Shown here: positions 36,197 to 45,500 of the stretch, one piece after another
Numbering within the stretch: the first letter of the stretch is position 1
How the letters are laid out: each line of letters begins with the position of its first letter
Assembly (NCBI GenBank): GCA_016197205.1
Contig: JACPWG010000153.1
Location: 1 to 56,041 of the forward strand
Origin: Planctomycetota bacterium
Lineage (GTDB): Bacteria; Planctomycetota; MHYJ01; WSZJ01; JACPWG01
Direction of reading: 5' to 3'
Length of the DNA stretch: 56,041 bases
Position numbers and translations under genes: made by a program
Notes under the pieces: model-generated
Databases searched by the model: none
Told to the model about the DNA's origin: nothing
The model's input: the letters and a program-made list of their open reading frames with translations, nothing else

Positions 36197-36449
36197 GCGT
36201 CACGCCTCCGCCCGGCGCGCCCATGGCCGCCACCAAGAGAAGTCCCGCCTGCCCCTCGGCGCAAGCGCGTAACTCCTCCGCGAGCCGCGCCTCGCGCGCC
36301 GCATCGTGAACGCCGGTCCGCTCCTCGAGAATGCGCGCCACCGCGCCTGCATCGGACGCCACCGCCGTCCGCACTTCCAGCCCCGCGAGGGGCGCCCTCC
36401 CCCCTGCAGTGCCACTCCGGCGCGCCTCGTACTCGGCAAACAGCCCCAT
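36197..36449 (-). pseudogene. GNAT acetyltransferase, N-terminal remnant
   Basis: From ATG 36449 the frame reads MGLFAEYEARR, then LEVRTAVASDAGAVARIL and later QAGLLLVAAMG. This matches the first strand, helices and second strand of a GNAT domain. The acetyl-CoA loop (Q/RxxGxG/A) and later strands are absent; after about residue 85 the sequence becomes unrelated and runs in frame into the MscS gene. It is best read as a 3'-truncated GNAT gene, not as a domain of MscS. Confidence 0.55.
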
Positions 36450-36603
36450 CACTTCAGGCCTCGCACCCGCACCTGTTGCAAGACCGCGTCGCTGCCCACC
36501 ACGCACAGGCCGACGGAACCCGAAGCCGGTGCGACCCGACCTGCTACGACGCGGCCAGCGTCGCTCATGGTCGTCCTTCGACTCTGGGGAAAATCAAGGA
36601 GCC

Positions 36604-38862
36604 TCACCCCCCCTCCGCCTCCGATAGACCCAGGCGCCGGTGCAAGAGCGCCAGCCGGCGCGGCGCCCACCAGTTGTGCCGGCCCATGAGACGCATGGCC
36701 GCGGGGACGAGGAGCATCCGCACCACGGTCGCATCCACCAGCACCGCGAGTCCCAGCCCGACCCCGATCTGCTTGACGCCGGCCAGCTCCCCCGTCGCGA
36801 ACGAGCCGATCACCACGAAGAGCAGGAGCGCCGCGCTCGTGATGATCCCGCCCGTCTTCTCCACGCCGCGCGCGACCGACTCCTCCGAGTTCCCCGTGCG
36901 GTCATAGTGCTCCTTGATGCGCGACAGCAGGAACACTTCGTAGTCCATCGAAAGGCCGAAGGCGATCGCGAACACGAGGACCGGCATCGCCCCGTCGACC
37001 GAGCCCATCGGCGTGAAACCGAGGAGCCCGGCGCAGTGCCCGTCCTGGAAGACCCAGACGAGCGCGCCGAAGCTGACCGAGAGCGAAAGCACGTTCAGGA
37101 TCACCGCCTTGAGCGGGATGACCAGGCTGCCGAGCATGAGGAAGAGGAGGAGGAAGATCACGGTCACGATGATCGCGACCGCGCGCGGTACGCCCTCCGT
37201 CAGCGTGTGCAGGAAATCGGTAAGCTGCGCGGGCATCCCGCCCACCTGCGCGTCCAGGCCCCGCGGCCTTGGCACGGCGCGAAGGGCCTTGACGAGGTCC
37301 TGCGCCTCCTGCGAATTCGCATCGCAATCGTAGATGACGCTCAGGAGGGCGTAGCGGCCCTTCGCATAGTGCGAGGCGGAGTAGGCGGCGAGGAGGTTCG
37401 TGGCGCGGCTTCGTTCGGAGTAGAGCTTCACGAACTCGGCCTTGCCGAAGCGCGGGTTCGTCGTGAAGAGACCGTCGATGCGCCGCACGCCGGGCACGGA
37501 CGAGATGCTTCGATGATAGTCGTAGAGCGCGGAGAGCCCCGCCTCCTCCAGCACGGCTCCATTCGTCCGCACGACGAGTTGGATCGGCTCCGTTTCGTTG
37601 CGCGGGAACCGGGTCGTGAGGTCCACGCTCACCGCCCGGCTCTCGCACGTCATGGGGAGCGCGCGGGCATCCGGAATGCCGAAGCGCGCCCGCAAGAAGG
37701 GCAGCCCGAGCACGGCGAGCCCCACGAAAGTCAGGACGAAAACGGGGCCGGCGTGGCGCATGACGAAGTGGCTCATCGCATACCAGAACCCCGTCCCTTC
37801 CTGCGGAGCGGAGGCGGTGGCGGTTGCTCGCGCGCGGCCGAGGCGGACGGGCAGGGCGTTCACCCGAGGCCCAAGCACGGCCAGGATCGCCGGCAGCAGC
37901 GTGAGGCTCGTGGTCACGGCGATCGCGATGGCCGAGGCCCCGCCGCGGGCCAGGCTCACCAGGAACATGAGCGGGAACACCTCGAGCGAAAGCAGGCTGA
38001 TCGCCACCGTCACGCCGGAGAAGAGGACCGTTCGTCCCGCCGTCTCCATCGTGCGGCTGAGCGCCGCCTCCACCGCCTTTCCGCTCGCCAGCTCCTCACG
38101 GAAGCGGCTCACGATGAAGAGGGAGTAGTCGATGGCCAGGCCGAGGCCCAGCATGGTGACGACGTTCGCGGCGAAGACGGAGACCTCCGCGTAGCTCGCC
38201 GCGATGCGCAGGACGAAGAGTCCACCGAAGATCGTGGTCGCGCCGACGATCAGCGGCAGCAGCGCGGCCACGGCGCTGCCGAAGATCAGGACCAGGAGGA
38301 CGGCGACGATCGGGAAGCTCAAAAGCTCCGCCCGCTTCAGGTCCTTTTCCACCTGATCGTGCATCTCGGTGAAGATCGCCGGGAAGCCGCCCAGCTTCAC
38401 GTCGAGCTGCTCGCAGGCAAGGAGCGGGCGGAGGGCGCCGATCAGCTCCATCTGCCTCGCCTCGTCCCCCATGAGCCCGACGAGGGCGAAGGTCTGTTTT
38501 CCGTCGGTGGAGAGGAAGGCCGCCGCGCCGGTGTTGTAGTAGGTGAGGATGGCGCCGACGTCCAGGCGCCCCTTGAGCCTCGCGAGCGACGCTTGCATGG
38601 CGGTTCGGAATTCGGGGTGGCCCGCGGGGAGTCCGCGCTTCGAAGTGAAGAGGACGACGATCGTCCCGTCCTCGCGTCCGAGCTGAGTGCGGAGCGCCCG
38701 GATCGCCAGGGCGGACTCGCACGCGGGGTCTTCGAAGCCGCCGCCCTTCAGGCGTCGGAGCGCATCGACGCCGAACGTGACGGACACGGCGATGAAGGCC
38801 GTGAAGAGGAGAAGGACGCCTCGGCGATGGAGGAAAACGAATCGGCTCAGGGCGCTCAACAC
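36604..38862 (-). CDS. MMPL/RND-superfamily membrane transporter
   Basis: 752 residues from a GTG at 38862. The architecture is one membrane helix, a periplasmic domain, five to six helices, then the same again, giving the twelve-helix RND fold. Family signatures include VVTMLGLGLAIDYSLFIVSRFREEL in the first half (38.1 kb) and FGLSMDYEVFLLSRIKEHY in the second, with the conserved Asp-Tyr pairs. Such proteins export lipids or drugs using the proton gradient. No accessory or periplasmic adaptor gene lies alongside. The start is uncertain: the frame stays open for another 120 codons, but that part is Arg/Pro/Ser-rich and does not read as protein. Confidence 0.88.
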   Translation of the reverse strand: MLSALSRFVFLHRRGVLLLFTAFIAVSVTFGVDALRRLKGGGFEDPACESALAIRALRTQLGREDGTIVVLFTSKRGLPAGHPEFRTAMQASLARLKGRLDVGAILTYYNTGAAAFLSTDGKQTFALVGLMGDEARQMELIGALRPLLACEQLDVKLGGFPAIFTEMHDQVEKDLKRAELLSFPIVAVLLVLIFGSAVAALLPLIVGATTIFGGLFVLRIAASYAEVSVFAANVVTMLGLGLAIDYSLFIVSRFREELASGKAVEAALSRTMETAGRTVLFSGVTVAISLLSLEVFPLMFLVSLARGGASAIAIAVTTSLTLLPAILAVLGPRVNALPVRLGRARATATASAPQEGTGFWYAMSHFVMRHAGPVFVLTFVGLAVLGLPFLRARFGIPDARALPMTCESRAVSVDLTTRFPRNETEPIQLVVRTNGAVLEEAGLSALYDYHRSISSVPGVRRIDGLFTTNPRFGKAEFVKLYSERSRATNLLAAYSASHYAKGRYALLSVIYDCDANSQEAQDLVKALRAVPRPRGLDAQVGGMPAQLTDFLHTLTEGVPRAVAIIVTVIFLLLFLMLGSLVIPLKAVILNVLSLSVSFGALVWVFQDGHCAGLLGFTPMGSVDGAMPVLVFAIAFGLSMDYEVFLLSRIKEHYDRTGNSEESVARGVEKTGGIITSAALLLFVVIGSFATGELAGVKQIGVGLGLAVLVDATVVRMLLVPAAMRLMGRHNWWAPRRLALLHRRLGLSEAEGG

Positions 38863-39181
38863 GTGGGGTGCGCTTCGCTCAAGTAGGGGAGAGAGGCCGC
38901 GTGAGGGGCGACGAGGCGCCCGGGGGGAGGACGAACGGAGAGGGATTCTAGCCGCCCTGGGTTCCGCGCGCAACGATCGCGTCGCGCGACCCGGCGCCAT
39001 CGTGAGCAGGGCCTGCGCCGCCACAGCGGGCTTTCGCCTTGCTCCGCGCCCAGGCCCCGATGGAATGCGCCTCGTGTGGAGGGCCGCGCGCGGTGGCGCA
39101 GGCCGCAGGAAAGCGCCGCGAGTCGGGAGGAGTGGGCCCATGTCGGACGCACCCGTCGAGCCTGCGGCTGTTCGTCGGCCT
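38863..39181. other. Gene-free stretch
   Basis: Between the transporter start and the stop of the propeller gene. I see no repeat family member, RNA gene or convincing reading frame in it; presumably it holds the transporter promoter. Confidence 0.4.
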
Positions 39182-40126
39182 TCATGCGACGAAGACGCAG
39201 CTCGGAGCCGGAAGACCGTCGGCATGCCGGAGCCACGTGCGCCCGGTGTCGGTGGACAGGTAGACGTTCCCTTGCCGGTCGGTGATCGCGATCACCGAGT
39301 CGCGCGCGGCGATGCAGCCGGTGTCCGCGATGCCGTCGAGCCAGGCGGGCAGCCCCCCCGCGATGCGGGCCAACGGACGGTGTTCATCCACGGGTCGGCG
39401 GTAGATCGCGCCCTGGGCCGCGAAGTGGTCCGAGGCCGCGGCCACGAGGACGTCGTCGCCCGCGAACGCGACCGCGGAGCAGTAGGCGGCGTGAAGGCCC
39501 TCTTGCTCGACCTTCCAGGTCGCGCCGCCGTCGAGGCTCGTACAGAGACCGATCGCGGCCGCGGCTGCCACGATGCCCGCACGGACCGGGTGCGCACGGA
39601 CCTCGTGGACGTCGCTGTCCACGTGGATCGTGGGTTGCCAAGTCGCGCCGCCGTCCGTCGACCGGGGAATGCCCCCGACGTGGACGTTCGCGAGAATCGC
39701 CCCGCCGTCCCGCGTCGCGGTGAGCGAGCGGATTCCGAGCGGCGGCCCGACGCGCTTGCCGTCGATGACCGCCGAGCCCGCGTACCAACTCTCGCGCCCG
39801 GCCGTCAGGTCGAAGCCGCGGAGCTGCTCAATCGCGCCGTCGGCTCGGACACGCAAGACCCGGGCATCTTCCGTCCCGAGGTAGACCACGTCGCCGACGG
39901 CCACGCAGCAGGCCAGCTCGAGCTCCGAGGTGGTGATCGTGCTCCACGAGCCGTCGGGGGCTCGCCGCCGGAGCGAGTGTCCGTCGACGATCGCCAGCGT
40001 GCCGCCCTGCGCGTCGGGCACGAGGGCGCTCACCGACCGACCGGCGAGTTCCTGTTCGCGGCGTTCACCCGCGAGGACGAACACCCCGTCGCGCCAGGTT
40101 GCCACGAGCACGGATCGGGTCGTCAC
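39182..40126 (-). CDS. BNR/Asp-box beta-propeller protein
   Basis: 314 residues from a GTG at 40126. Asp-box type repeats are visible: STDGGATWQP, SLDGGATWKV and STDTGRTWLR, spaced about one propeller blade apart. Other blades read LVATWRDGVFVLAG and VVYLGTEDARVLRV. This is the fold of sialidases, YCF48-like assembly factors and Por-like repeats. No sialidase catalytic Arg triad or FRIP motif is recognisable, so an enzyme is not claimed. No signal peptide is seen with this start. Confidence 0.7.
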   Translation of the reverse strand: MTTRSVLVATWRDGVFVLAGERREQELAGRSVSALVPDAQGGTLAIVDGHSLRRRAPDGSWSTITTSELELACCVAVGDVVYLGTEDARVLRVRADGAIEQLRGFDLTAGRESWYAGSAVIDGKRVGPPLGIRSLTATRDGGAILANVHVGGIPRSTDGGATWQPTIHVDSDVHEVRAHPVRAGIVAAAAAIGLCTSLDGGATWKVEQEGLHAAYCSAVAFAGDDVLVAAASDHFAAQGAIYRRPVDEHRPLARIAGGLPAWLDGIADTGCIAARDSVIAITDRQGNVYLSTDTGRTWLRHADGLPAPSCVFVA

Positions 40127-40277
40127 GACGGCAGTCCTCCAGAACGGGTCCGGACACGCGTTCCATGCGCGAGCCGGCCGCGCGTGGCATCCTCGCTCGA
40201 CGTGCCATGTGCTTTTGGGACTTCCGCTTGAGCCTGACGACCTCCCCCTCGGAGGTGCAGGAGGCCGTCGGCGCACC

Positions 40278-40616
40278 TCAGACGGTCTCCCATTCCCCTT
40301 GCGCGCGTTCAGCGTCGCGGTGAATCACGACCTTCCATCCCAGGTCGCGGTCGCCCCAGTCTTTCAGCACAAGACGGTCGAACTCCCACCGCCAAAAGTG
40401 CTCCATCAGCAGCGAACGGATGCGAAGGGCGTCCTGCTGGTCGGGAATCCCGCACACCTCGAGGCCGTAGAGCTCGTGGAGGAGGTCCACGGACGAATAG
40501 TGCGTCATCCACTCGAACCCCGCCGACGCAAGGACCTCCATCGCCTCGGCGCGGATCGCGAAGAGCTCGGGGAAGAACCTGAATGCGTCCACGATCGCTC
40601 CGTCGGAAACCCGCAT
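40278..40616 (-). CDS. Small protein of unknown function (112 aa)
   Basis: No family recognised. Composition is protein-like, with many aromatic residues: FRFFPELFAIRAEAMEVL, WMTHYSSVDLLHELYG, MEHFWRWEFDRLVLKDWG. Predicted mainly helical and soluble. It ends WKVVIHRDAERAQGEWETV. It stands alone, 151 bp from the propeller gene on the same strand. Confidence 0.55.
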   Translation of the reverse strand: MRVSDGAIVDAFRFFPELFAIRAEAMEVLASAGFEWMTHYSSVDLLHELYGLEVCGIPDQQDALRIRSLLMEHFWRWEFDRLVLKDWGDRDLGWKVVIHRDAERAQGEWETV

Positions 40617-40840
40617 TCACGCCGCGACCGGGGCAGCGCCTCGCCCGCACTCCGACCCGCAGGCTTGACATTCGAGCGAGAACCAGCGCGAAGGCTTCTC
40701 GCGCCCACAACGCCCATGATTGGCGTTAAGCTGCTCCGCAGTGCCGGTTGACACCTCGTCGGTCCGGCGGCACTGCGCCTGCCCCCCCTAGCCGCAGCCA
40801 TCACGGCAATATCGGCTGTTGCGCTCTGAGGCACGCGGTC

Positions 40841-40884
40841 CTCCCTCCTTCGCTCGCTCGCTCGACGCGAGCTACGGAGCGCAG
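40841..40884 (-). repeat. Repeat E, copy E2 (first half)
   Basis: CTCCCTCCTTCGCTCGCTCG followed by ACGCGAGCTACGGAGCGC is the reverse complement of 10441-10479 with small changes. It adjoins repeat A3. Confidence 0.5.
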
Positions 40885-40887
40885 GGC

Positions 40888-40973
40888 TGGGCCGCGCTCC
40901 GAGGGCCGGAGGCCCGCGCCCCCGGGTGACGGTCGATCCACGAAAATGCAAGGTGACTCTTGCGCGGGCGCTT
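40888..40973 (-). repeat. Repeat A, copy A3 (left part only)
   Basis: Read on the minus strand: AAGCGCCCGCGCAAGAGTCA, then TTTTCGTGGATCGACCG and GGGGGCGCGGGCCTCCGGCC, as in A1. It is broken off after GCGCGGCCCA, where repeat E2 sequence begins. Confidence 0.65.
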
Positions 40974-41133
40974 ACCTCCGGGTCGGTCCGAATCATACGC
41001 CTGACGAGCAGCCGACCGCAAGTCCCACCCGCTGCGAAATACAAAACAGGATCGAGAAGCCCACCACGAGCGCGTACGCGGACAAGATGGGGCTTGCATC
41101 CGCACCCGCCGCGGGTCGGGCATGCAGACGACT

Positions 41134-41805
41134 CTACGACGTTTCGCCTCGCGGGAACGGCACGTTCTCGTGGCGGGACTCCACCGCCCCTCGCGCGCCG
41201 ACAACGTGAAAGCGGACTACGCACGCATCCAGATCCAGGATCGCCACGCACGGTTCGTCCTGCCGGCAAAGCGAGCCGGCGTTGATCAGGAGCAACCGAC
41301 CCAAGCGTCGCACCATGCGGCGATGCGTGTGCCCGTTGACCACCACCTGGATCGACGGCAGCCGCACGAGTCGCTGGAGCTCGTCGTTCGCCTCGAGCGC
41401 GTACCCCGTGTCGTCCGGCTGAACTCGGGCCATGTCGTTCCCGCCCAGGCCATGGCACAGGAGCAGGCGTCCGGCGGAAGTCTCGAGGCGTCGAACGATC
41501 GGGAGCGCAGCGAGGTACTCGCGCGCCTCCGCCTCCACTTCGCTGGTCGGCGTCGCCTCCGGCCAGCCGCGCATGCTCCCTTCGAGGAACCAACGCTCGT
41601 GATTCCCGCGAACGGCCAGCACTCCCGCCTCACGCAGCAACCGGCAGCAAGCATTGACGTCGCCGGGTCCGTCGACGATGTCGCCGACCTGCAGGACGGC
41701 GTCGATGGACTGGCCATCGAGGAACGCGAGGCACGCGCGCAGCGCCGTGGCCTCCGCGTGCACGTCTCCGATCAGGCCCAGGCGCCGGTGACATTCGAGG
41801 GGCAT
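41134..41805 (-). CDS. YfcE/MJ0936-like metallophosphoesterase
   Basis: 223 residues, cytoplasmic. The ATG at 41805 follows GGGGAGGG. Metal-binding motifs in order: LIGDVHA, VGDIVDGPGD, VRGNHERW, LLCHG and VNGHTHRRM. All ligands of the calcineurin fold are present, in the short form typical of YfcE-type phosphodiesterases. It has no signal peptide, unlike the phosphoesterase at 14348. Confidence 0.85.
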   Translation of the reverse strand: MPLECHRRLGLIGDVHAEATALRACLAFLDGQSIDAVLQVGDIVDGPGDVNACCRLLREAGVLAVRGNHERWFLEGSMRGWPEATPTSEVEAEAREYLAALPIVRRLETSAGRLLLCHGLGGNDMARVQPDDTGYALEANDELQRLVRLPSIQVVVNGHTHRRMVRRLGRLLLINAGSLCRQDEPCVAILDLDACVVRFHVVGARGAVESRHENVPFPRGETS

Positions 41806-41887
41806 GGAGCCCTCCCCAGCCACGTCAGGACCGGCGCGCGGAGCCCAGGATCCGGGCCCCTTCTTCAGCAGCACGCCGGACGCTCGT

Positions 41888-42193
41888 TCACTTTTTGTTT
41901 TTCTTGTCAGGCTGCGTGTCCCTGAGAAACTCCGAGCTGTCCGTCTTCGCCCATCACGCTTTCCACTCTTTGACGGCGGCAGGGTCCGCCGACCCCAGGT
42001 CGCGCCCCGCACGAGCCAGCCCCGCGGCACGCTCCGCTCGCTGGTCCAGCCGCACGGCGCCCGGACCGTCGGCCGGAAGGGCCGAGAAGTTCTCGCTCGC
42101 CCCGAGCGGCCCGCCCGTCTCCTCGTCGCGCATCGCCACCAGGAATCGCGCGCTTTCCGGAAAAAGGTCGGAGTTCGGTTTCAAGACTCTCGG
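41888..42193 (-). pseudogene. C-terminal remnant of a lost gene, with internal TGA
   Basis: One frame reads protein-like sequence: SARFLVAMRDEETGGPLGAS, later SADPAAVKEWKA, then TGA at 41954-41956, and then WAKTDSSEFLRDTQPDKKNKK to a final TGA at 41888. The sequence on both sides of the internal TGA reads as one C-terminus, and TGG to TGA would give KAWWAKT, a phrase common at the end of HEAT-repeat proteins. The 5' part is missing, replaced by repeat D2. The family assignment is tentative. Confidence 0.5.
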
Positions 42194-42224
42194 CTGCCGG
42201 CTACAACACCGGGCATTGCCACGA

Positions 42225-42425
42225 CAGCCGGCCCTCTCAAGGTGGGTGAACGAGTCAAGTGCTGCGGAACAGACCTTCAACGGTGAGCGCGGAAAGGGGC
42301 AAAGTTCTCGGTGCTCGCCTCCGCCGACCTCGAGCCCTTGTGGTGCAGGGCTTCCGCCCTGCACCGGCGGGACAACTCGGGTGGAAAGTACGCAGCCCGT
42401 TGTGTGCGGGGCCGCCTCAACGGGA
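42225..42425 (+). repeat. Repeat D, copy D2, with perfect hairpin
   Basis: Same hairpin GGTGCAGGGC-TTCC-GCCCTGCACC at 42342-42365, and diverged similarity to D1 on both sides. It sits at the broken 5' end of the pseudogene at 41888. Confidence 0.6.
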
Positions 42426-42471
42426 AGCTAGTACACGATTCTGCAATCACGATGACGGACATCCTCTTTCT

Positions 42472-42531
42472 GACAGGATAACAGGATCCACAGGATGGGA
42501 GTAGAACCATCCTGTCCATCCTGTTATCCGG
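42472..42531. repeat. Environmental palindrome I (ACAGGATAACAGGAT type)
   Basis: Left arm GACAGGATAACAGGATCCAC then AGGATGG; right arm CCATCCTGTCCATCCTGTTA then TCC. The arms pair around a short centre GAGTAGAA. One copy only in the window. The rest of 42426-42819 shows no gene. Confidence 0.6.
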
Positions 42532-42819
42532 TCCAGATACGTCACCGAACTTGTGGATCAGAGTACTAGGAGGTACTTCGCACGCTCCTCGCGGGTGCGG
42601 GCGCAGGCGTCCACCGAAGCGCCGCGCGCGCAGGCGGAGGCCCTCCACAACAAAGCGATCTCAAGCCTCAGGCTCAAGTGAATAGCCCGTCTACGGCGAG
42701 AGAAGTTGTTGTACCACCACCGCCAGAGGGCTGCCACGACGGCCTACGCACCGCTATCCTGCTTGGACACGAAAGCCCACCCGTGTTCCCCAGAATTCTC
42801 GGCGCAGGAAAGAGTCCTT

Positions 42820-43605
42820 TCAAGGGCGCGGAACGGCGAGCAGCACGCGGTTGACGGGCGTGATCGCGCGCGGGATCGCGGTCCAACGCACGCAAAAGCC
42901 GGCGGCCTCGAGCCGGTAGGTGCGGTCGACGTCGGCCGCGAGCGCCACGCCCAGGGACTCGCGAAGGCCGGTCGGGGCGCGCCGGGCGGTGCCCTCGTAG
43001 CAACAGGGCATCAAGCCCACGGGACCGCGGCAACCCAGCGCAAGGTCGATGCACAGGTCGCTGCGCACGCCGCACGCGTGCACGGCGGCAAGCGCCGCTC
43101 CCTGCGGCAAACAACCCGCGAGTCGTTTCAGCGGCAGTTCGCGGTAGCGTATCTTCTCTCGCACCCACGGCGCCACCGAGCACACCGCCTCCAGCACCGC
43201 GGCGTGACTGGCCGGCAAGCGCACGTCGCACAGCAGGACCTGCTCCACCACGCGTTCGTACACGGCGAAGAGCAGCCCGGTGAGCCCATGACCGCAGCAC
43301 AGATCGACCACGACCGGCACGCGCAGGTCGCGCCGCACGCGGGCGTGAAACTCGAAGGACTCGAACACCTCCTTGAGCGGGAGGGCGCGGCGCGACGCCA
43401 GCTCGCGCACAAGCCGCTCCTCGAGGGTCGCGCCGGGAAAAACGGCGAGCGCGCGCTCGTCGATCCGCCCCTTCGCGCCGGCGAGGACGCGCAGCGCGGG
43501 AGCGTTGAGCTTGCGGAACACCTTGAAGCCGGCGTCCGGCCCGCCTGGCCCATTGCGATCGGTGGCGCTCTCGTCGCAGGTCGGCCCCTGGGTGTGCGTG
43601 CTCAT
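42820..43605 (-). CDS. SAM-dependent methyltransferase, Methyltransf_32/TRM13-like
   Basis: 261 residues from an ATG at 43605. The SAM loop is VVVDLCCGHGLTGLL. Downstream motifs are LAAVHACGVRSDLCIDLAL and VGLMPCCYEG. The HACG...D and PCC pattern is that of the TRM13/METTL25-type fold, whose members methylate tRNA or other substrates. No zinc-binding N-terminal module is seen. The target is unknown. Confidence 0.7.
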   Translation of the reverse strand: MSTHTQGPTCDESATDRNGPGGPDAGFKVFRKLNAPALRVLAGAKGRIDERALAVFPGATLEERLVRELASRRALPLKEVFESFEFHARVRRDLRVPVVVDLCCGHGLTGLLFAVYERVVEQVLLCDVRLPASHAAVLEAVCSVAPWVREKIRYRELPLKRLAGCLPQGAALAAVHACGVRSDLCIDLALGCRGPVGLMPCCYEGTARRAPTGLRESLGVALAADVDRTYRLEAAGFCVRWTAIPRAITPVNRVLLAVPRP

Positions 43606-43645
43606 GGCAGCCACCGGCTTTGGGCGCGTTGGGGGGCGACCCACG

Positions 43646-45397
43646 TCATTTCGCCCCCTCCGGTCGCCGCCCGGCGCCGGGCGCGGCGCCCGCCGACCGC
43701 TCCCAATCGTCCGTGCGGAAGGGCGATGCCGGCAGCCCCTCCTTGTTCATCAAGTTGCATTCCGGGTTGTCGGCCCAGGCATAGCGCACCGCGACCGGCC
43801 GCTGCACGTCCGCACTGCTGACCACCACCGCGCTCCCGTCGATCCGCGCGTCGGCCCACACGAAGCCCCGGTCCTCGCCCGCGAGCGCGAACCCGGTGAG
43901 CTTGCCCCCGCCGCGCGCCGCCAGCCCGCCCCCGACGTTCTGGAAGTGAATGCGCACCTCGTCCTCCTCGAACGCCACCGCGTCCACGAGCGGGCCCGAC
44001 GATACCACGTCCCTGCCGTGGGCCACGCGAAGGGCTTCGAGCGCCAGACGCCGCCCGACCTCCTGTTTGTTTTTCGGGTGGATGTCCTTCGCCTCCCCCA
44101 CGTCGATCGCCACGGCCATGCCGGTGTTCGCGACGGCGAGCGTCCGAAGCTGCGCATCGCGCAGGCGCGCCCAGGGGGTGTCGGTCGGCTGGGGGCTGCG
44201 CGACAGGAAGTTCGCCAATTGCACGAACAGGAAGGGGAAATCGCCCTGGCCCCACGCGCCGCGCCAGTCCGCGATGAGCGCCGGAAAGAGCCGGCGATAC
44301 TGCTCGGCCGCGTTGGCATTGGCTTCGCCCTGGTACCAGATGACGCCGCGAAGGGCGTACGGCGCCAGGGGGGCGATCATGCCGTTGAAGAGGCTGGACG
44401 GCGCTTCCGGCTTGCGCGGGGCGCGCGGTTTGGGCGGCTGCGGTTTGCCCGCCGCTCGGGCCGCGGCGGCCGCCGTCTTCCAGGCTGCAAGCTCGGCCGC
44501 ATGTTTCCCCTCGAGCTGCGGCCGACCGGCGTCAAAGCGGGCGGCCGCCTTTTCGTAGGCGGAGAGCAGGGGTTTGAGCGCAGGATCGGCGGCCAGCGCC
44601 GCCCGGCTCGTCCACAGCTCGGCCGCGGTTCCACCGACGCAGCTCTGGATCAGGCCGATCGGCGCGGCGAGTGTCCGGTGCAGTTCGCGGCCGAAGAAGT
44701 ACGCCACCGCGGAAAAACCGGTCACCGTGGACGGCTCGCACTCGACCCAGCGGCCCTGCAGCTCCCGGGCGGGCTCCACCGGGCGGGCAATCCGCACGAC
44801 GAAGAGGCGGATCTTCGGAAATTGGGCAGCCGCGATCTCCGTCCGCGCATCGGTGACGCCGTTGACCGCGAAGGCCATGTTCGACTGGCCGCCGCAGAGC
44901 CAGACCTCGCCCACGACGACGTTCTTGAAGTGGATCGTGTTGCCGCCGGCCACGACCATCTCCATCGGCCCGCCGCCGGCCGGGACGCCGCCCGCTCCCG
45001 CCTGGAGCGGGTCGAGCCGAAGCCGCCAGCGTCCGTCGGCGTCGGCCTTGGCCTCCCGCCTCTGCTCACCCAGAGTCACCGTCACGGCCTCGCCGGGCGT
45101 GGCCGTGCCCCAGACCGGAACCGGCGCGCCCGCCTGCAGGCACATGTGGTCGCCGAAGATCGCGGGGAGCTTGACCTCGGCCGACGCCGCGCCGGCAGCG
45201 AGCAGCACGAAGACCAGCCCGAACGCGGCGACGGGCCTTCGGGCGCGGTGCGGGCCGGGTCGCGCGCGGCACGTGGCGAAGAGCGCGCGCAACTGTGGTC
45301 GCGCCGTCGGGGAGCTGCCGCAGGCGCCGGGACGAGCGCCCGCCGCCGCGCGCGCGCTCCACCTGCCCTCTCGAAGGTCATCCCCTGGTTCGGGCAT
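43646..45397 (-). CDS. Secreted sialate O-acetylesterase (SGNH-type)
   Basis: About 583 residues. A hydrophobic signal segment (VAAFGLVFVLLAAGAASA) precedes the mature start AEVKLPAIFGDHMCLQ, the usual opening of this family. The SGNH nucleophile block is VWLCGGQSNMAFAVNG, followed by GLIQSCVGGTAAELWTSR, GVIWYQGEANA and IHPKNKQEVGRRLA (catalytic His). It removes O-acetyl groups from sialic acids or other sugars; common in Planctomycetota and Bacteroidota. An Ala/Pro/Lys-rich insert lies near residue 305. The ATG at 45397 leaves a long pre-signal stretch, so a start nearer the signal peptide (a TTG about 32 codons in) is possible. Confidence 0.88.
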   Translation of the reverse strand: MPEPGDDLREGRWSARAAAGARPGACGSSPTARPQLRALFATCRARPGPHRARRPVAAFGLVFVLLAAGAASAEVKLPAIFGDHMCLQAGAPVPVWGTATPGEAVTVTLGEQRREAKADADGRWRLRLDPLQAGAGGVPAGGGPMEMVVAGGNTIHFKNVVVGEVWLCGGQSNMAFAVNGVTDARTEIAAAQFPKIRLFVVRIARPVEPARELQGRWVECEPSTVTGFSAVAYFFGRELHRTLAAPIGLIQSCVGGTAAELWTSRAALAADPALKPLLSAYEKAAARFDAGRPQLEGKHAAELAAWKTAAAAARAAGKPQPPKPRAPRKPEAPSSLFNGMIAPLAPYALRGVIWYQGEANANAAEQYRRLFPALIADWRGAWGQGDFPFLFVQLANFLSRSPQPTDTPWARLRDAQLRTLAVANTGMAVAIDVGEAKDIHPKNKQEVGRRLALEALRVAHGRDVVSSGPLVDAVAFEEDEVRIHFQNVGGGLAARGGGKLTGFALAGEDRGFVWADARIDGSAVVVSSADVQRPVAVRYAWADNPECNLMNKEGLPASPFRTDDWERSAGAAPGAGRRPEGAK

Positions 45398-45500
45398 ATT
45401 CAGCACCTCGGTGATTCTGAGGCATGGGTTCCCGACCTTTTCCGGCCCCAGGAGGCCGGTCAGCGCCCGGCGATCCACTTCGCCGCGAGCCGATCCACCT

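Larger units (their letters stand above)
40617..41133. other. Gene-free stretch with repeats E2 and A3
   Basis: No supportable gene. Two repeat fragments lie back to back at 40841-40973; the flanks (40617-40840 and 40974-41133) show nothing I can name. Confidence 0.5.

Noticed and set aside
35283..36506. GNAT-MscS fusion protein of 407 residues
   Set aside because: A good ribosome site and ATG at 36098 start MscS; the upstream GNAT part is incomplete.
39039..40231. Long plus-strand frames opposite the propeller gene
   Set aside because: Mirror frames of a GC-rich gene; no motifs, Arg-rich composition.
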